The notes under the pieces: generated by a model
Database searches by the model: none
What the model saw: only the letters and a program-made list of their open reading frames with translations
What the model was told of the DNA's origin: nothing
DNA from: Hypoxylon rubiginosum
Taxonomy: Eukaryota; Ascomycota; Sordariomycetes; Xylariales; Hypoxylaceae
DNA length: 64,000 nt
NCBI GenBank assembly: GCA_902806565.1
Contig: CADCXA010000025.1
Span: forward strand, 1,116,001 to 1,180,000
Direction of reading: 5' to 3'
Translations under genes and position numbers: made by a program
Shown here: positions 11,915 through 22,658 of the stretch, piece after piece
Numbering within the stretch: position 1 is the stretch's first letter
Layout: each line of letters begins with the position of its first letter

Positions 11915-13779
11915 ATGCAAATTCGGGCTACTATTTTCTTCTATCTTCTCCTCACTGGCTGCCGTGCTGAATTCGACCTTACTACCAATCTAACAGCAGA
12001 TTCGATCACGAACGGTACCCAGTTGGTCGGCTATGTCCAAGACCCTAGCGGTAGGGGGACAGCTACATTGGTCACATCTTCTCTTTTGACCCTGGTACTT
12101 TGTGTTTGGTCGGCCCTCCACCTCAATGTTCCAAGACAACGCCAGACCAGGTGGCAAGATCTTTGGCTCAATGTTCGTTAGGTTATCGCCGGGATCTACG
12201 CCCCTGAGCCTGTTGTCTTCGCAGCATGGAGGCAGTGGTGCTCTGCCTGGCTTCTACAGCAACTTGTTGAGCAGACCTTGAAGGATACACAAACAGGCTC
12301 TCAGCCATCCAAGTGCTGTACAGAATGGACGATGTCCCATAGCTTCTTCGCATGCACCGGGGGCTTTGCATTTGAATTGAAATCTTTAGATCAAGTAATG
12401 CTCAACTCACCTAATCCGAAGGCAAATAGACCACAAAGGTTAACCCTCACCGCAAGGGGGATGGCGCTTCTTGCTCGATGTTGCCACTTACCCTCCGTCC
12501 GCAGGGAAGAGATCGAGGACACGAGCAAAGCAAACGACCTAGCGAAGGCCATAGTGTTAGTTCAAGCTTCATGGATGCTTATCCAGGTAGTCGGACAACT
12601 AGCATCCAAACTCCCCGTTACCCCGTTAGAGGTAAACACTGTAGCTCATGTGTAAGCCAGACTTCCATCTCACTAGCACTCAAGCACTCTTGGGCTAACC
12701 TGCTTCTAGGCTTTGCGCCTTTTTGATGTACCTATTCTGGTGGAATAAACCTCTTCTCCCTAACGAACCAATCGTCCTAAACGCAGAAGAGTTAGGGCCA
12801 CTCGCAGCTTTCATGTACTCCAGCAGCAAAATGAGCGGATACGTTGACCCTGAGCAGGTCAAGTCCCAGACAGTTGTCAAGACGCTATTTGCGCATCTCA
12901 ATCTATACTCGAAGACCCCGGAGCTTGAGACCATATGTCTACGACCCAAGGTGGCAGAAACGACGGCTAAGCCACCATCCACCATTGTGACATCGACGTC
13001 TATCGCTGCCGGCAGCCTCGACGCTGACTTGGACGTGGTCCAAGTGCTCCGAGATCCGGAAAGCCGGCTCCAGAAAGCCCCCGAGGCCTGCATCTCGGAG
13101 CTGCAGGCGCGGCGCCAGAAAGAGCAGGGCACGGCGTTTTTCGAGAGGCGCCCGAGGATAGTCGTCGAGCGGCCAGGTAGCGGCAACCAGCCGTCTACTC
13201 GAGACGTAGACAGGTGGTCCTTAATACAGCAGGCCTTCCGGACTTTCCCGACGCTGTGCGAGGACCGCGTGTCGATGTCGCATCGCGCAGAGGACGGCGG
13301 TCCGTGCGTGCACTTCAGGGCCGAGCAGCTCGTCGCGGACCACGTGCGGAACTGGCCGTCGAACGACCTGTTGCGTAGCGTCGACGGCCTCGTCGTCGGC
13401 ATGGTGCTGTGGCTCGCGAACCTGTGCTACGGCGGCATCCACGCGCGGCGGGCTGGAACGAGCACTTCCCGTCGGCCGCCGAGCTCTGGCTCTGGCGTAT
13501 ATCTGCCGTCTACGTCGGCTTCTGCGGCGGCCTCTGGGTCGCGCTCAACTTCGCCGTTCGCCCGGGTCCCCCGCCCTCAACGAGTTCTGGGAGCACTGGA
13601 TGGACGGCCGGAAGACGTGGTGGCAGAACCTCGGCCTCGGCGCCGTCGTCTTCCTCTGCGGGCTCGGCCTCGTACTCGCCCGCACGTTCATCGTCGTCGA
13701 GGCCGTCGTCAGCATCAGGGAGCTGCCGGCCTCCGCGTACCGGACGCCCGAGTGGATCGACCTGTTTCCTCATTTTTGA
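11915..13779 (+). pseudogene. Pseudogene of a fungal multi-pass membrane protein family
   Basis: The frame from 11915 has a hydrophobic start, a predicted membrane helix (residues ~50-70) and the block RWQDLWLNVR. The codon at 12179-12181, where relatives have Trp, is TAG, and the same frame then continues with VIAGIYAPEPVVFAAWRQW. A normal 58-nt intron follows (12652-12709; branch GGCTAACC), joining VNTVAHV to LCAFLMYLFWW. After CYGGIHA the frame breaks near 13443-13452 (two extra bases in a GC repeat), continues as GWNEHFPSAAELWLW, and breaks again near 13561-13572 within a CCCCC run before NEFWEHWMDGRK. The tail ends at the TGA at 13777. These three lesions make an intact product unlikely. 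I know the family only as an abundant, uncharacterised Pezizomycotina protein. Sequencing error could explain the two indels but less easily the stop. Confidence 0.75.
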
Positions 13780-15720
13780 ATATTTTGATACGGCTCTCTG
13801 AAAATACATTGCGTAGCGATCTCGTCTCTTTTAAAACCCGGAAAATCTATGAGAGATTAGATTAGTTAAGTTATGTATCTGGAGAGGCACTCTTTTTTTA
13901 TTCTCTCCTATTTGGCAATTCAAGGAACTTGACTACCTCTGTCTATTCTTCCCGCAATAAATTTGGTTCTGAGTAGAATCTGGCTCCGTAGCAGCATCTA
14001 GGGGCATATTGAACCACTGGGAGACTAAAATATGTTATGTTTCAGTCTTACCTACATTCCGGTTTAACCAACTAGGCCACTACCTTCCAGAACCACCCGC
14101 CAAGATGGAGTACAGTCATGATATTAGCAACAATCCGGTACATGTTGAATTACTAGGAGATTACAACATACTATAAGCCTTGCTTAGGTAGAGGGTATAA
14201 TACATCGTACATCCCATACGGTGCAGTTGCCGCATCAACACTACCTTCTACATTCCCGGCTTCACGACAATACCTATGCCATGCTGAGGGTTTATATATA
14301 CCTCCTAATAAAGAGGTGCATATTTCATTCAGCTCATACCCTGGAAGTAGTCATGACCAACCAGCCTGTCAAGCGTCAAAGCTTATCGCTATATCTCTAG
14401 AAGAAAATATCATAGCTTACCCATATGAAAGGTATATAAGACAACTCTCTTGGTGTCGGGACACTCATTATTCTGATAGAATAAACTACCACTTTCGAGC
14501 GAACCTTATGTTCCAGACGTCGAAGAACCATGGCCTCCGGAGCTTCAGGCCCGAGTGGCTCAAGACGATTCTCAAAACATCACTTGGATATATTGACTGC
14601 CTAGCCAAGGAAGTTGAGGTCATCTGGTTATGCGGGAAGATACTGGGAATAGGTGATAATTCGTACGTCACGAGCCAAACTATATGTCGAATGATTCCCT
14701 CTGTAGTGGCGGTGGTCTTCCTGTCTGCATGGTTCCGGAGCCAGTACACCTGTGCAGCATTTGCGCGATAGGCTGGCACATTTCGACAACACGTAGTGCT
14801 CTGACGAACCTTAAAGGTCCAAATTGACATCGCCGTGGCTTCTATTGCGGAACTTCTTTGCCCATTGAACCCATTCTACCATGAACGCCTGCAGGTAGAC
14901 AGGAAGAAGACTGGCAGTCGGTGTGAGCAGCTTGTGCTTGGAGCTGGTGTCTTGTGTATATTTGGCGTTATTTCAGTTCGTAAGGGAGGCATCCATGATC
15001 GCAGAAGTCGATGAGGAGTCACCGGACACCAAAGAAGGCTCATCTATTTCTACACCTTGAAGGTGTGTACCTCCTATCTCCCAGACACAGGCATATTTTC
15101 ATAGATCCAACACTTAGCACTCTCGTCCGCTTGACGCTGAATTTGTTAATTATTTTGAGAAGTGAACGCCCCCATTTTATAAGTAGAACCAATTATACCT
15201 AGGGTGACATTTCACCCCAAATGCAGGTGTATAGCCGGTAGATTCACCACGCGAAACAGCCTCCTTAGGATGGTGGAATACGATAGGATCGGCAGTTCGC
15301 AACCCCTGCCATCCTATATAATGCGCACGCTTCGTATAAGAGTAAGGTATATGAGGTATGGAATGATCCGGACCATGAATATTTTTATTTACCTACAACT
15401 GTGGCGCTGCCGAGTGTGAATTCGTGGTAATCTGCTGTAGAATGGGCCACGCGTTCATCAGGGTATAACATCTTACATCTGCTTTCAAATTGACGCCTAT
15501 ACATTATCTGTAATATCGTCTGTAAAGTTGTCTCGTTCGCACCGCTCCGCAGCCCCGGATGCCAAGTTACCCGTTGCCGCACCGTGACATTCGGGTAAAA
15601 AGACGACCCAAGGCGGCTACGACTTGAGCGTATAGTCCTTTTTCTCCCTTTGTTGACTTTCTTCCCTCGAGTCCGAGTCTTCTCGCAATAGCTCCTCTGC
15701 TGGTGGAGAGATCAAACAAA
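13780..15720. other. Intergenic region with possible coding relics
   Basis: No intact gene. A 151-codon plus-strand frame (14316-14771) and another plus-strand frame at about 14820-15010 look mildly protein-like but lie in different frames and are separated by stops. They could be remains of another decayed gene beside the pseudogene. I cannot name a family. Confidence 0.3.
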
Positions 15721-16650
15721 ATGAGGTTCTCGACTCCCCTGATGTGCGTATCAGGCGCCCTCGCCACTTCATCCGGCGACGTCGAGGCTCGCCAGTCTTG
15801 CGCCAAGCTGCATATCTTCGGCGCACGCGAATGGAACGTGCCTCAGGGCTTCGGGTCTGAGCAGCCCTTGATCGAGGCGATTCAGGAGGCGTACCCGGGC
15901 GCGACATCCGAAGCCATCGTCTGTGAGTTTTCGCCCTCCTCGAGGCCACAATCAATCACGAAAAAGAGAAAAGAGGAGAAATGTGAGGCGAAGAAATCTT
16001 GTCCACACGAAGAATATGATACAAGCAAAGGAATAGCTTGAAAAACACTAATCATGTACCTACACATGCAGATCCCGCATCTCCTCGCGGCGACAACTAC
16101 CCCTCCTCGGTAACCGCAGGCATCCAAGCGGTGGTCGACCAGGTCGGCGCGTACGTGGCCAAGTGCCCGGACAGCGCCGTCGTCATGGTGGGCTACTCGG
16201 AGGGCTCGCAGATCATAGACGACGCCTTCTGCGGCGGGCCCGACGGCAACAGCATGGCCGAGACGGCCGCGCCGGTACCCGCGGACGTGGGCGCGCGCGT
16301 CAAGGCCCTTGTCTTCATGGGCGACCCGCGCAACATACCCGGGTTGCCTTACAATATCGGCTCGTCTACGGGTGGAGGTGTAAGTTTTCTCCCCCCCCCC
16401 CCCCCCCCCTTTTTTTTTTTGTTCCCCTCCCCTGCTACGTGCGCGATGCTGATGGATGGATGAATTCTAGTTCGCCCAACGACCTGCAGACTTCGCGTGC
16501 CCCGTCTATTCGGACAGGATTAGGTCGTACTGCGACGCCGAGGACCCGTACTGCTCCAATGGCAATAATGTGCGGCATCACGAGCAGTACGTGATGATCT
16601 ACGGGGAACACGCGTTGGCTTTCGTCCGAGAGAAGGTCGGATCCTTATAG
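15721..16650 (+). CDS. Secreted cutinase / acetylxylan esterase (CE5)
   Basis: Three exons, 15721-15922, 16072-16379 and 16471-16650, giving 229 residues. A short hydrophobic N-terminus (residues 1-~18) suggests secretion. The cutinase fold signatures are clear: CAKLHIFGARE near the start, YPASPRGDNYPSSV at the first junction, and the nucleophile elbow GYSEG with S110, where most relatives have GYSQG. The Asp lies in CDAEDPYC (D195) and the His in VRHHEQY (H206 or H207). Paired cysteines C27, C99, C121, C180, C191 and C198 fit the disulfides of acetylxylan esterases. The spacing resembles acetylxylan esterase more than classical cutinase. The enzyme would deacetylate xylan or cleave cutin esters outside the cell. 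The second intron holds a C19-T11 tract (16391-16420). It converges on the GH16 gene. Confidence 0.9.
16391..16420 (+). repeat. C19-T11 homopolymer tract inside an intron
   Basis: Nineteen C followed by eleven T within the second intron of the CE5 esterase gene (16380-16470), near its 5' splice site. It lengthens the pyrimidine content of the intron. Confidence 0.95.
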
Positions 16651-17221
16651 ATAAGGATGGAATCCACGGCATGTAGGGTTTTAATCAGGGGTGGTAAAAG
16701 GAGCCTGTCTCATCTATGTCGTATTTAGAGCAGTTCGTCGAACTATGTATATGAAGTTCGAATAGCTACTTAGGTGTTAGTCGCCTTTTTATATGAGATG
16801 TTACCGTAGGGATTACTACTAATCATTTAAAGGGGGGGGCGGGGCGGAATTCCTTCCACACCTTGCTCTGGAAATTTAGCACCAAAGACCCTCGTATTGA
16901 CTTTCGCTTCTCTAAACACCATTGTGCAGATGATGCTACGTGCAGTTGACGGGAATTAGGCACGTACATACGTGCTACTTAGGAAGAAACTGGGTAGGGA
17001 TACACGACAAGACGTTATATGGACGTGCGGCTAATCCCAGCAGCAATATAATTAAATACCTGTTACCTACCTACATAATGTAAAGTCGAAATACCTACCT
17101 ACCCCTATATATTCCCATTCTATATTCCAGAGATTGGACATCTATTAGAGTTACAGAGATGACACCAACCTCGACCCTCCCTTTTAAATCGCCCCCAGGG
17201 CCCGACCGCCATTTTATCATT
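16651..17221. other. Convergent intergenic region
   Basis: 3' flanks of the esterase (plus) and the GH16 gene (minus). It includes a G-rich patch (about 16831-16845), an A/T-rich segment and CTACCTACC repeats near 17060-17105. No open frame of interest. Confidence 0.45.
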
Positions 17222-18542
17222 CTACCAGGCAAATAAAGCCAGACATAGTATAACCACCCACGAGACAATCGTTTTCGGGGCGCTACCTTGCACCAGTGTC
17301 GTGGTGCCAGTCTCTTCTCTCTGGTCGATGCTGCAAATATTATAGCAGGATCCCTCGTCCCTCTTTTCGTTTTCCTCACCCTCTGTTCTCATCATGATAT
17401 GGCTGGGCGTGTCGCTTCGCTTCTCCGATGAGCCTGTCGTGTTATAGACTAACTCGATCCATTGGATTTGGAGGTCCGCCTCTGATCCTACGCTCATGTT
17501 GCCGGCCCAAGATCCGCCACTGTAAAGAAATTAGCGAACTGCTTCTCTTGATTCAGACTTCAGGAACTCCAAAACGATAGACCATATCCCGGATATCCGA
17601 GTGTCACAGACACCCTAGATTGATACGTCTTGCGCTAGAGACTTGGGCGAGGATGATGGGAATAATCAAAGCAGGAAATACATACTCTGACCACGAATTG
17701 AAGATGAGCATGCTCGGGTCACGGGGTGCCTGGAAAGAGATGGAAGCGACTTCATCGCCATCGATGTACCACGTCGTCATACCCGGACTCCAATCCATTC
17801 GGTACACAGCCCAATTTGTCCAGTCCCGTTGATTCGGTATCGTGACGTTCCGGGTAGCTTCCTGAACGTCGAGACCCATCGATGTGTATGAGGGTTGGTT
17901 GGTGTATTGAACGCGGTCGGGCGGATCGAGTGTCCTAATCTCTAGGTCCGATTCCTGAACCGCGGTGAGGTCGGTATTGTCACCGATATCTCTGTACGTG
18001 AACATCGCCGTCACCGCACCTGGCGCGCCGACCGTTCTGGCGTACATTCGAACCGACAGATACTGGTAATTCCGTATGGCTGATTCAAATTCGCATGCTG
18101 TCTGGAAATCATCCAGACGAGCTGTTCTCATAGTCAGGTATGTGCTCGAATCGGCATTTTCGTCCTGATTCTTCTCGATGTAGACATTGTTGGGCGAATG
18201 GGCCATGAGAACCGACGCATCACTCACGCCGCTGCTCAGTACGGCAGCGTTATTCCAACTCTGTATTGCCCAGTAATCGGTCCACTCGTCCGAGGATAAG
18301 TAACTGCTAGTCGCGTTAGCTTCGCTGCTTTCGTCGGCATCCTCAATGATGGCTGGCACTCCGGCGTCGTCTACTTTGTCGCGGAAGTCGAAGAACTTAT
18401 GAGTGGTGAAGTAGTGGCTGCTAGATCCGTTGGTGAGATAGCAGTCGCATCGATCGTCGCTAATCTCTGGGTAGGCAGCCATGGATAAAGGGGCCAGGCT
18501 GAAGATAGCCACGAGCGACCGGAACAGCGTCGGGTAACCCAT
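17222..18542 (-). CDS. GH16-family glycosidase with signal peptide and GPI-type tail
   Basis: Two exons, 18542-17686 and 17519-17222 (166-nt intron), giving 384 residues. Residues 1-22 form a signal peptide (hydrophobic core ending SMAA). The concanavalin-A-like glucanase domain spans roughly 45-310. The catalytic motif appears at 197-201 as ESDLE, matching the GH16 pattern ExDxxE in its short form, so E197 and E201 are the likely nucleophile and acid/base with D199 between. Other family marks are FRMDW-like YRMDWSPGMTTWYIDG and LIFNSWSDGGSWAGN, the latter rebuilt across the splice. The last 13 residues are hydrophobic (SWVVILCLALFAW) after a Ser/Gly segment, consistent with GPI anchoring. 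Likely substrates are beta-1,3(4)-glucan or related wall glucans; I cannot tell which. Confidence 0.85.
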
Positions 18543-20537
18543 GATGATATCCCGTTCCCTAACCCAATGTCCACACGAGGAACAACCTCAGCTTGCCACT
18601 CGACGACGGTTTACTTGCGTATTCTATGTACCAAGTCCAGGTGCTAGGTTCAAATCGGAAAGAGTGTCTTGTACTCTGGATCACGTGGGGTTGAAAATTG
18701 ATATGTTTGAAAGAAGCATCGCAGAGGCAGCCCACCGTTAAGAACCATGGAAGCGAGCAAATCGGGGCTGAGGGAGAAGAAGGACGAAGGGGATGCGAGA
18801 TCTAAATTATTTATCGATTGGACCTTCATCCAGAACAGCAAGCAATGGAGATGCGGACTCAGGGATGAGATCATCCAAGCCAGTCTGGAGCCGAACGAGA
18901 GACTATCGATTACGTGTCGAGACGGAAGAGGAACCCGTCAAGACGATGCCATGACAATGGCGTGAGAACGGCCGTAAGGTACCAGAGTTTGTTTGGGAAG
19001 AAAGCTAGATCAGCGGCGTATGCTATTAATGCTATTAACGCATAGTCGAGAACTCCAGGCGCCTGCAGCTAGATTCATTCTAGCCTATGTAGGTCTGGAA
19101 AATACCCGTTGGATGGCTCCGTTGGATAAATAGGTATTAATACGACGCTGTGGCATGTTATTTTGTACCAAAAGTTCAGCTGGACTGACACACGGAAGCC
19201 AACTTCGGATAGACCACTTGGAAAAAGGTATACTTAGAACATGGAACTAGTAACTTGGCTGTAATGTTGATGTACGAAATCATGTTCAATATATCAGATG
19301 CTAACATTGATTAGGGCTTTGTGAGAAGATTAGGGACGTAAAAGAAAATAAGAAAAGAACAACAAAACCAACAGAAAAGATAGAAAGTGGGGGAGAAAAG
19401 AACTTGAGCCGTGGATTGTGCAACACGACAAGTTTTCCTGGTGTTTATGTGGTATCGTGAAGTCTCAGTTGCATTGCGGTGAGACGGCCACGATATTTAC
19501 AGACCTGACCTTGGTCCTTGGTACTTGGTTGCTGCAACTTTGCAATGAACCTTGGACGTAGTATTTGGCCGAACCAAAGTTGAGAATGAAGGATTACCGG
19601 AATCCGTATCATATCATCCTTCTCCAACGACGAGAGGCGAGGGAGAGTCTGGAGCATCAAAGTGGAGTGGGAGGCCGTATTCTTTTTTTGAGGGCGCGTC
19701 GTACAATACAATAATAATTAGCCGGGTTGGCTGGTGCTGGTTGGCCAAGCCACGATTACCTAGGTATTCATAGCCCTAGGTTTGCCAACAAATGAACGAT
19801 CCATTCATTGCTTTTCCGATAATCTCCAAGTGCTCGGTCAAAGGTACCGGTAGTTGAATAAATGGTTAACTACATGTAGATGTAATTCGTATATCTCCTA
19901 AGCTATGTAGGTATTCATACCTGAATCATACCTGAATTGCAAGAAGTCAAAGCCTCTTTTTACAGAAGCCCGACATTTGTGCTGTGAAACCCGAAGGATG
20001 AACAAGTCCGAGTCCAGAACAATACTGAGGAGAACCGACGTTTCGATTTGTAAGGTTGATTTACGTAAGTAAATGTCAGACAGATGGTAGATCTGAGATC
20101 GTAGGTTACCACCTTGCTGTCGCCTGCTCGAGTTACCTGGTTACATGCATGTGAAGACCGGGGTTTCTTCCGCGGATCCGGGGGTGTCTTTTCTTATGTT
20201 TTTTTTCTAGGTAGGTACCTAGGTACCTAAGTGGAGATAACCCTTGATGGATCAAAGATAATTCCGAATCCGAAAATTTATCAACCGGTGATTTCCCGTG
20301 CCGATTGCCGATAAAGAAGAATTCCAGAAGGCTCGTACCGCCCAGGAGCTCGACGATACATCACTATTACTATTTTGTACTTGGGGTCGTCTCAGAATCG
20401 ATTCAATTGCGGTAACCCCCTTATACATAATCCCGGAATCGCCGCGACTCATAGTCAGCATGTATCATTTCAACTATTATCCATCGACTGAGTCGTGACA
20501 GCTCCTAACAACATTTCAATAGAAAAAAGGATTTATA
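18543..20537. other. Divergent intergenic region (GH16 and WW-domain genes)
   Basis: About 2 kb with no defensible gene. It contains purine-rich runs at 19330-19400, a T-tract at 20199-20206, and the palindromic cluster TAGGTAGGTACCTAGGTACC near 20210-20229. It must hold the promoters of both flanking genes. Confidence 0.45.
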
Positions 20538-21497
20538 ATGTCAGCGCAGTCTACGTCACCTCGCTCGTCCGAAGTGGCTGCTGATCAGCCCAAGGATCGT
20601 ATCGAACCCCTGTTAGACGCGCAAGCGACGTCTCAAGATGCAAATCATAGCGATCCCGTCACAGCTGTCACAACCGTCGCAGCTCAATCGCCCGGAGATA
20701 TAGATAGCGCCGCACCAGAAGTCTCAATCGAAGCACCTCAATCGCCCCAATCGGAAACGTCGCAAGAATCGCAAGAATCCGGCGAAGCCTCGCCTGTGCG
20801 CTCTACCAAATCCGCCGACGACGAGCCGAGCGCGCCTCCGCTACCCAACGAGCCGCCTCCCGCGACGGAAGACGATGGGTGGGACTTCCATTGGGACGCG
20901 ACGAGCCAGGCGTACTTCTTCTACAATCGGTTCACCCACGAAACGACGTGGGAGAACCCTCGATTGAGGAGCCAGGCCTCGTCCAGCAACTCGACCTCGC
21001 AAGCGCGTGCCGATGTAGCAGCAGCACCACCAGCGCCGCCTGGCCTCGCGGAACCTCCGAAGAACGAGCGACCTCCCGCCGGAGGCTACAACCCGGCGAT
21101 CCACGGCGACTACGACCCGAACGCGTGGTATGCCAAGGGCGGCAGCGAGGACAATGCATCGTCATCCGCACAGGACCAGGCGGGAGTAGTAGCAGCAGCA
21201 GACACGTCGGCCGCGGCCTACGCGGCCATGGGCACGTTCAACCGCTTCACGGGGCGATGGCAAGCTGCCGACGGCGCCGGAGCGGACCAGGGCGTCGAGC
21301 GGCACAGCGACGAGTCCAAGTCGCGGCGGCAGATGAACGCCTTCTTCGACGTCGACGCCGCGGCCAACTCGCACGACGGCCGCAGCCTCAAGGCCGAGCG
21401 GTCCGGCAAGAAGCCCACCAAGGCCGAGCTCAAGCAGTTCAAGGAGAAGCGCCGCGCGAAGAAGGAGGAGAAGCGGAGGGCGTGGCTGAGAGACTGA
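20538..21497 (+). CDS. WW-domain protein
   Basis: Single-exon frame of 319 residues. The N-terminal ~110 residues are low-complexity, rich in Ser, Gln, Pro and Glu. One WW domain lies at about 112-145 with both signature tryptophans and the aromatic core (GWDFHWD ... AYFFYNRFTHETTWENP). A Pro-rich, Ala-rich middle follows, then conserved patches around GGYNPAIHGDYDPNAWY and GTFNRFTGRWQ. The C-terminal ~35 residues are very basic (KKPTKAELKQFKEKRR...), as in nuclear RNA-processing proteins. WW domains bind Pro-rich ligands; a role in splicing or nuclear RNA metabolism is inference from the basic tail and resemblance to splicing-associated WW proteins. ATG context and the upstream A-rich stretch support the start at 20538. 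Confidence 0.85.
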   Translation: MSAQSTSPRSSEVAADQPKDRIEPLLDAQATSQDANHSDPVTAVTTVAAQSPGDIDSAAPEVSIEAPQSPQSETSQESQESGEASPVRSTKSADDEPSAPPLPNEPPPATEDDGWDFHWDATSQAYFFYNRFTHETTWENPRLRSQASSSNSTSQARADVAAAPPAPPGLAEPPKNERPPAGGYNPAIHGDYDPNAWYAKGGSEDNASSSAQDQAGVVAAADTSAAAYAAMGTFNRFTGRWQAADGAGADQGVERHSDESKSRRQMNAFFDVDAAANSHDGRSLKAERSGKKPTKAELKQFKEKRRAKKEEKRRAWLRD

Positions 21498-22658
21498 GAC
21501 TAGGTCTTATCCGTTGCTACATACATACCCAGACATACCCAGGGCCGCTGGCTTCGAAGCCCCTCTCCCCATTGCCTGGGGTTGGTTACCGGGATGCGGG
21601 TGGCTGCATTATAAGGTGTCAGGGAGGAGCGGAGTGGCGTCGGCGGTTTGCTTGTTTGGTTCGGTCCAGGCATTAGGGGGAGTGGTGGTTGGTTGCGTAG
21701 AACCCTTTTTCTTCTTTTTTCTGGAGGAACTGACTACATAGTGGTTGCATATTCGGATGTGGATGGCTTGCATTGCATATTGAAAGCTATCGGACGGGAA
21801 GCAACTCGGTTCACTTGTTTCTGGGTTGCTCCCTCCCGGACGGAGCTTGATAACGGCGAAAACTCCAACGAAATCTCTCTTGCATTTTCTCTGGATGCTG
21901 GTATAGCTGCTGATTCGGATTATATACCCCAAATGATAAAGCGCGGTTCATTGACATTCATGCTGGATGCTTGCCATAAATGTGTCGTGCAACTGAATAT
22001 GTTTACTGCCTCTACTGGCTTAGCGATTCATACCTACGTAGATCGAGTGGTCTAGTCGAATAAATTGCTCCCTACCTAGATACATATCGAACAGAAACTC
22101 GTATGCTTCGATCTGTACATTTCTAGAATAACGGACTTAAAGTAATATAGATTAACTACGACAACGCGGATACACGTTACATTATTCCATGGAGTACCAC
22201 AATAGATTTCATCTCAAAAGATCAATATACTTGATAACCGAACGATAGCTACACCGATAGATGCATGAGATCCGGAATCCAACTCGCAACACCACCCGCT
22301 TGCCCTACCAACCCCCCACGGGGTATAGAGCCACTTTTCAATATATGAGGATTACGCGGTCTGCAACCAAACGGTCGAAGCGAGCCGGCGTGCCTTGCAT
22401 CTGCGAGATAATGCAGCACAATATGTATTTAATTATGGCCCCTTTTCTCTCATCCTCTCTCCCCATTTCCATCTTCTCCCCCACACACACCTGTATGTTT
22501 ATTTATACATATGTACAGGGCTATGTGGGAACCCCTTTTTATCCGGAACAGCATCCACGCGGCGCACGCTCGCCAACTTGCCGAATGCGACGTTGCGGAT
22601 GACGAGTAATCGGTTCGAAAGCCTATTCGCCGCCCACTGGACTACTTGCTCTCTTCTT
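21498..22658. other. Convergent intergenic region (WW-domain and RIX1 genes)
   Basis: 3' flanks of two converging genes. Contains T-rich tracts (21708-21722) and pyrimidine-rich stretches near 22440-22490. The open frames here change frame frequently and show no recognisable domain. Confidence 0.45.

Noticed and set aside
12695..13402. 235-codon minus-strand frame over the pseudogene
   Set aside because: Antisense shadow of the real (decayed) coding sequence with no recognisable domain.
20879..21676. 265-codon frame overlapping the WW-domain gene
   Set aside because: Out-of-frame shadow, Arg-rich because of GC-rich codons; the WW domain is in the other frame.
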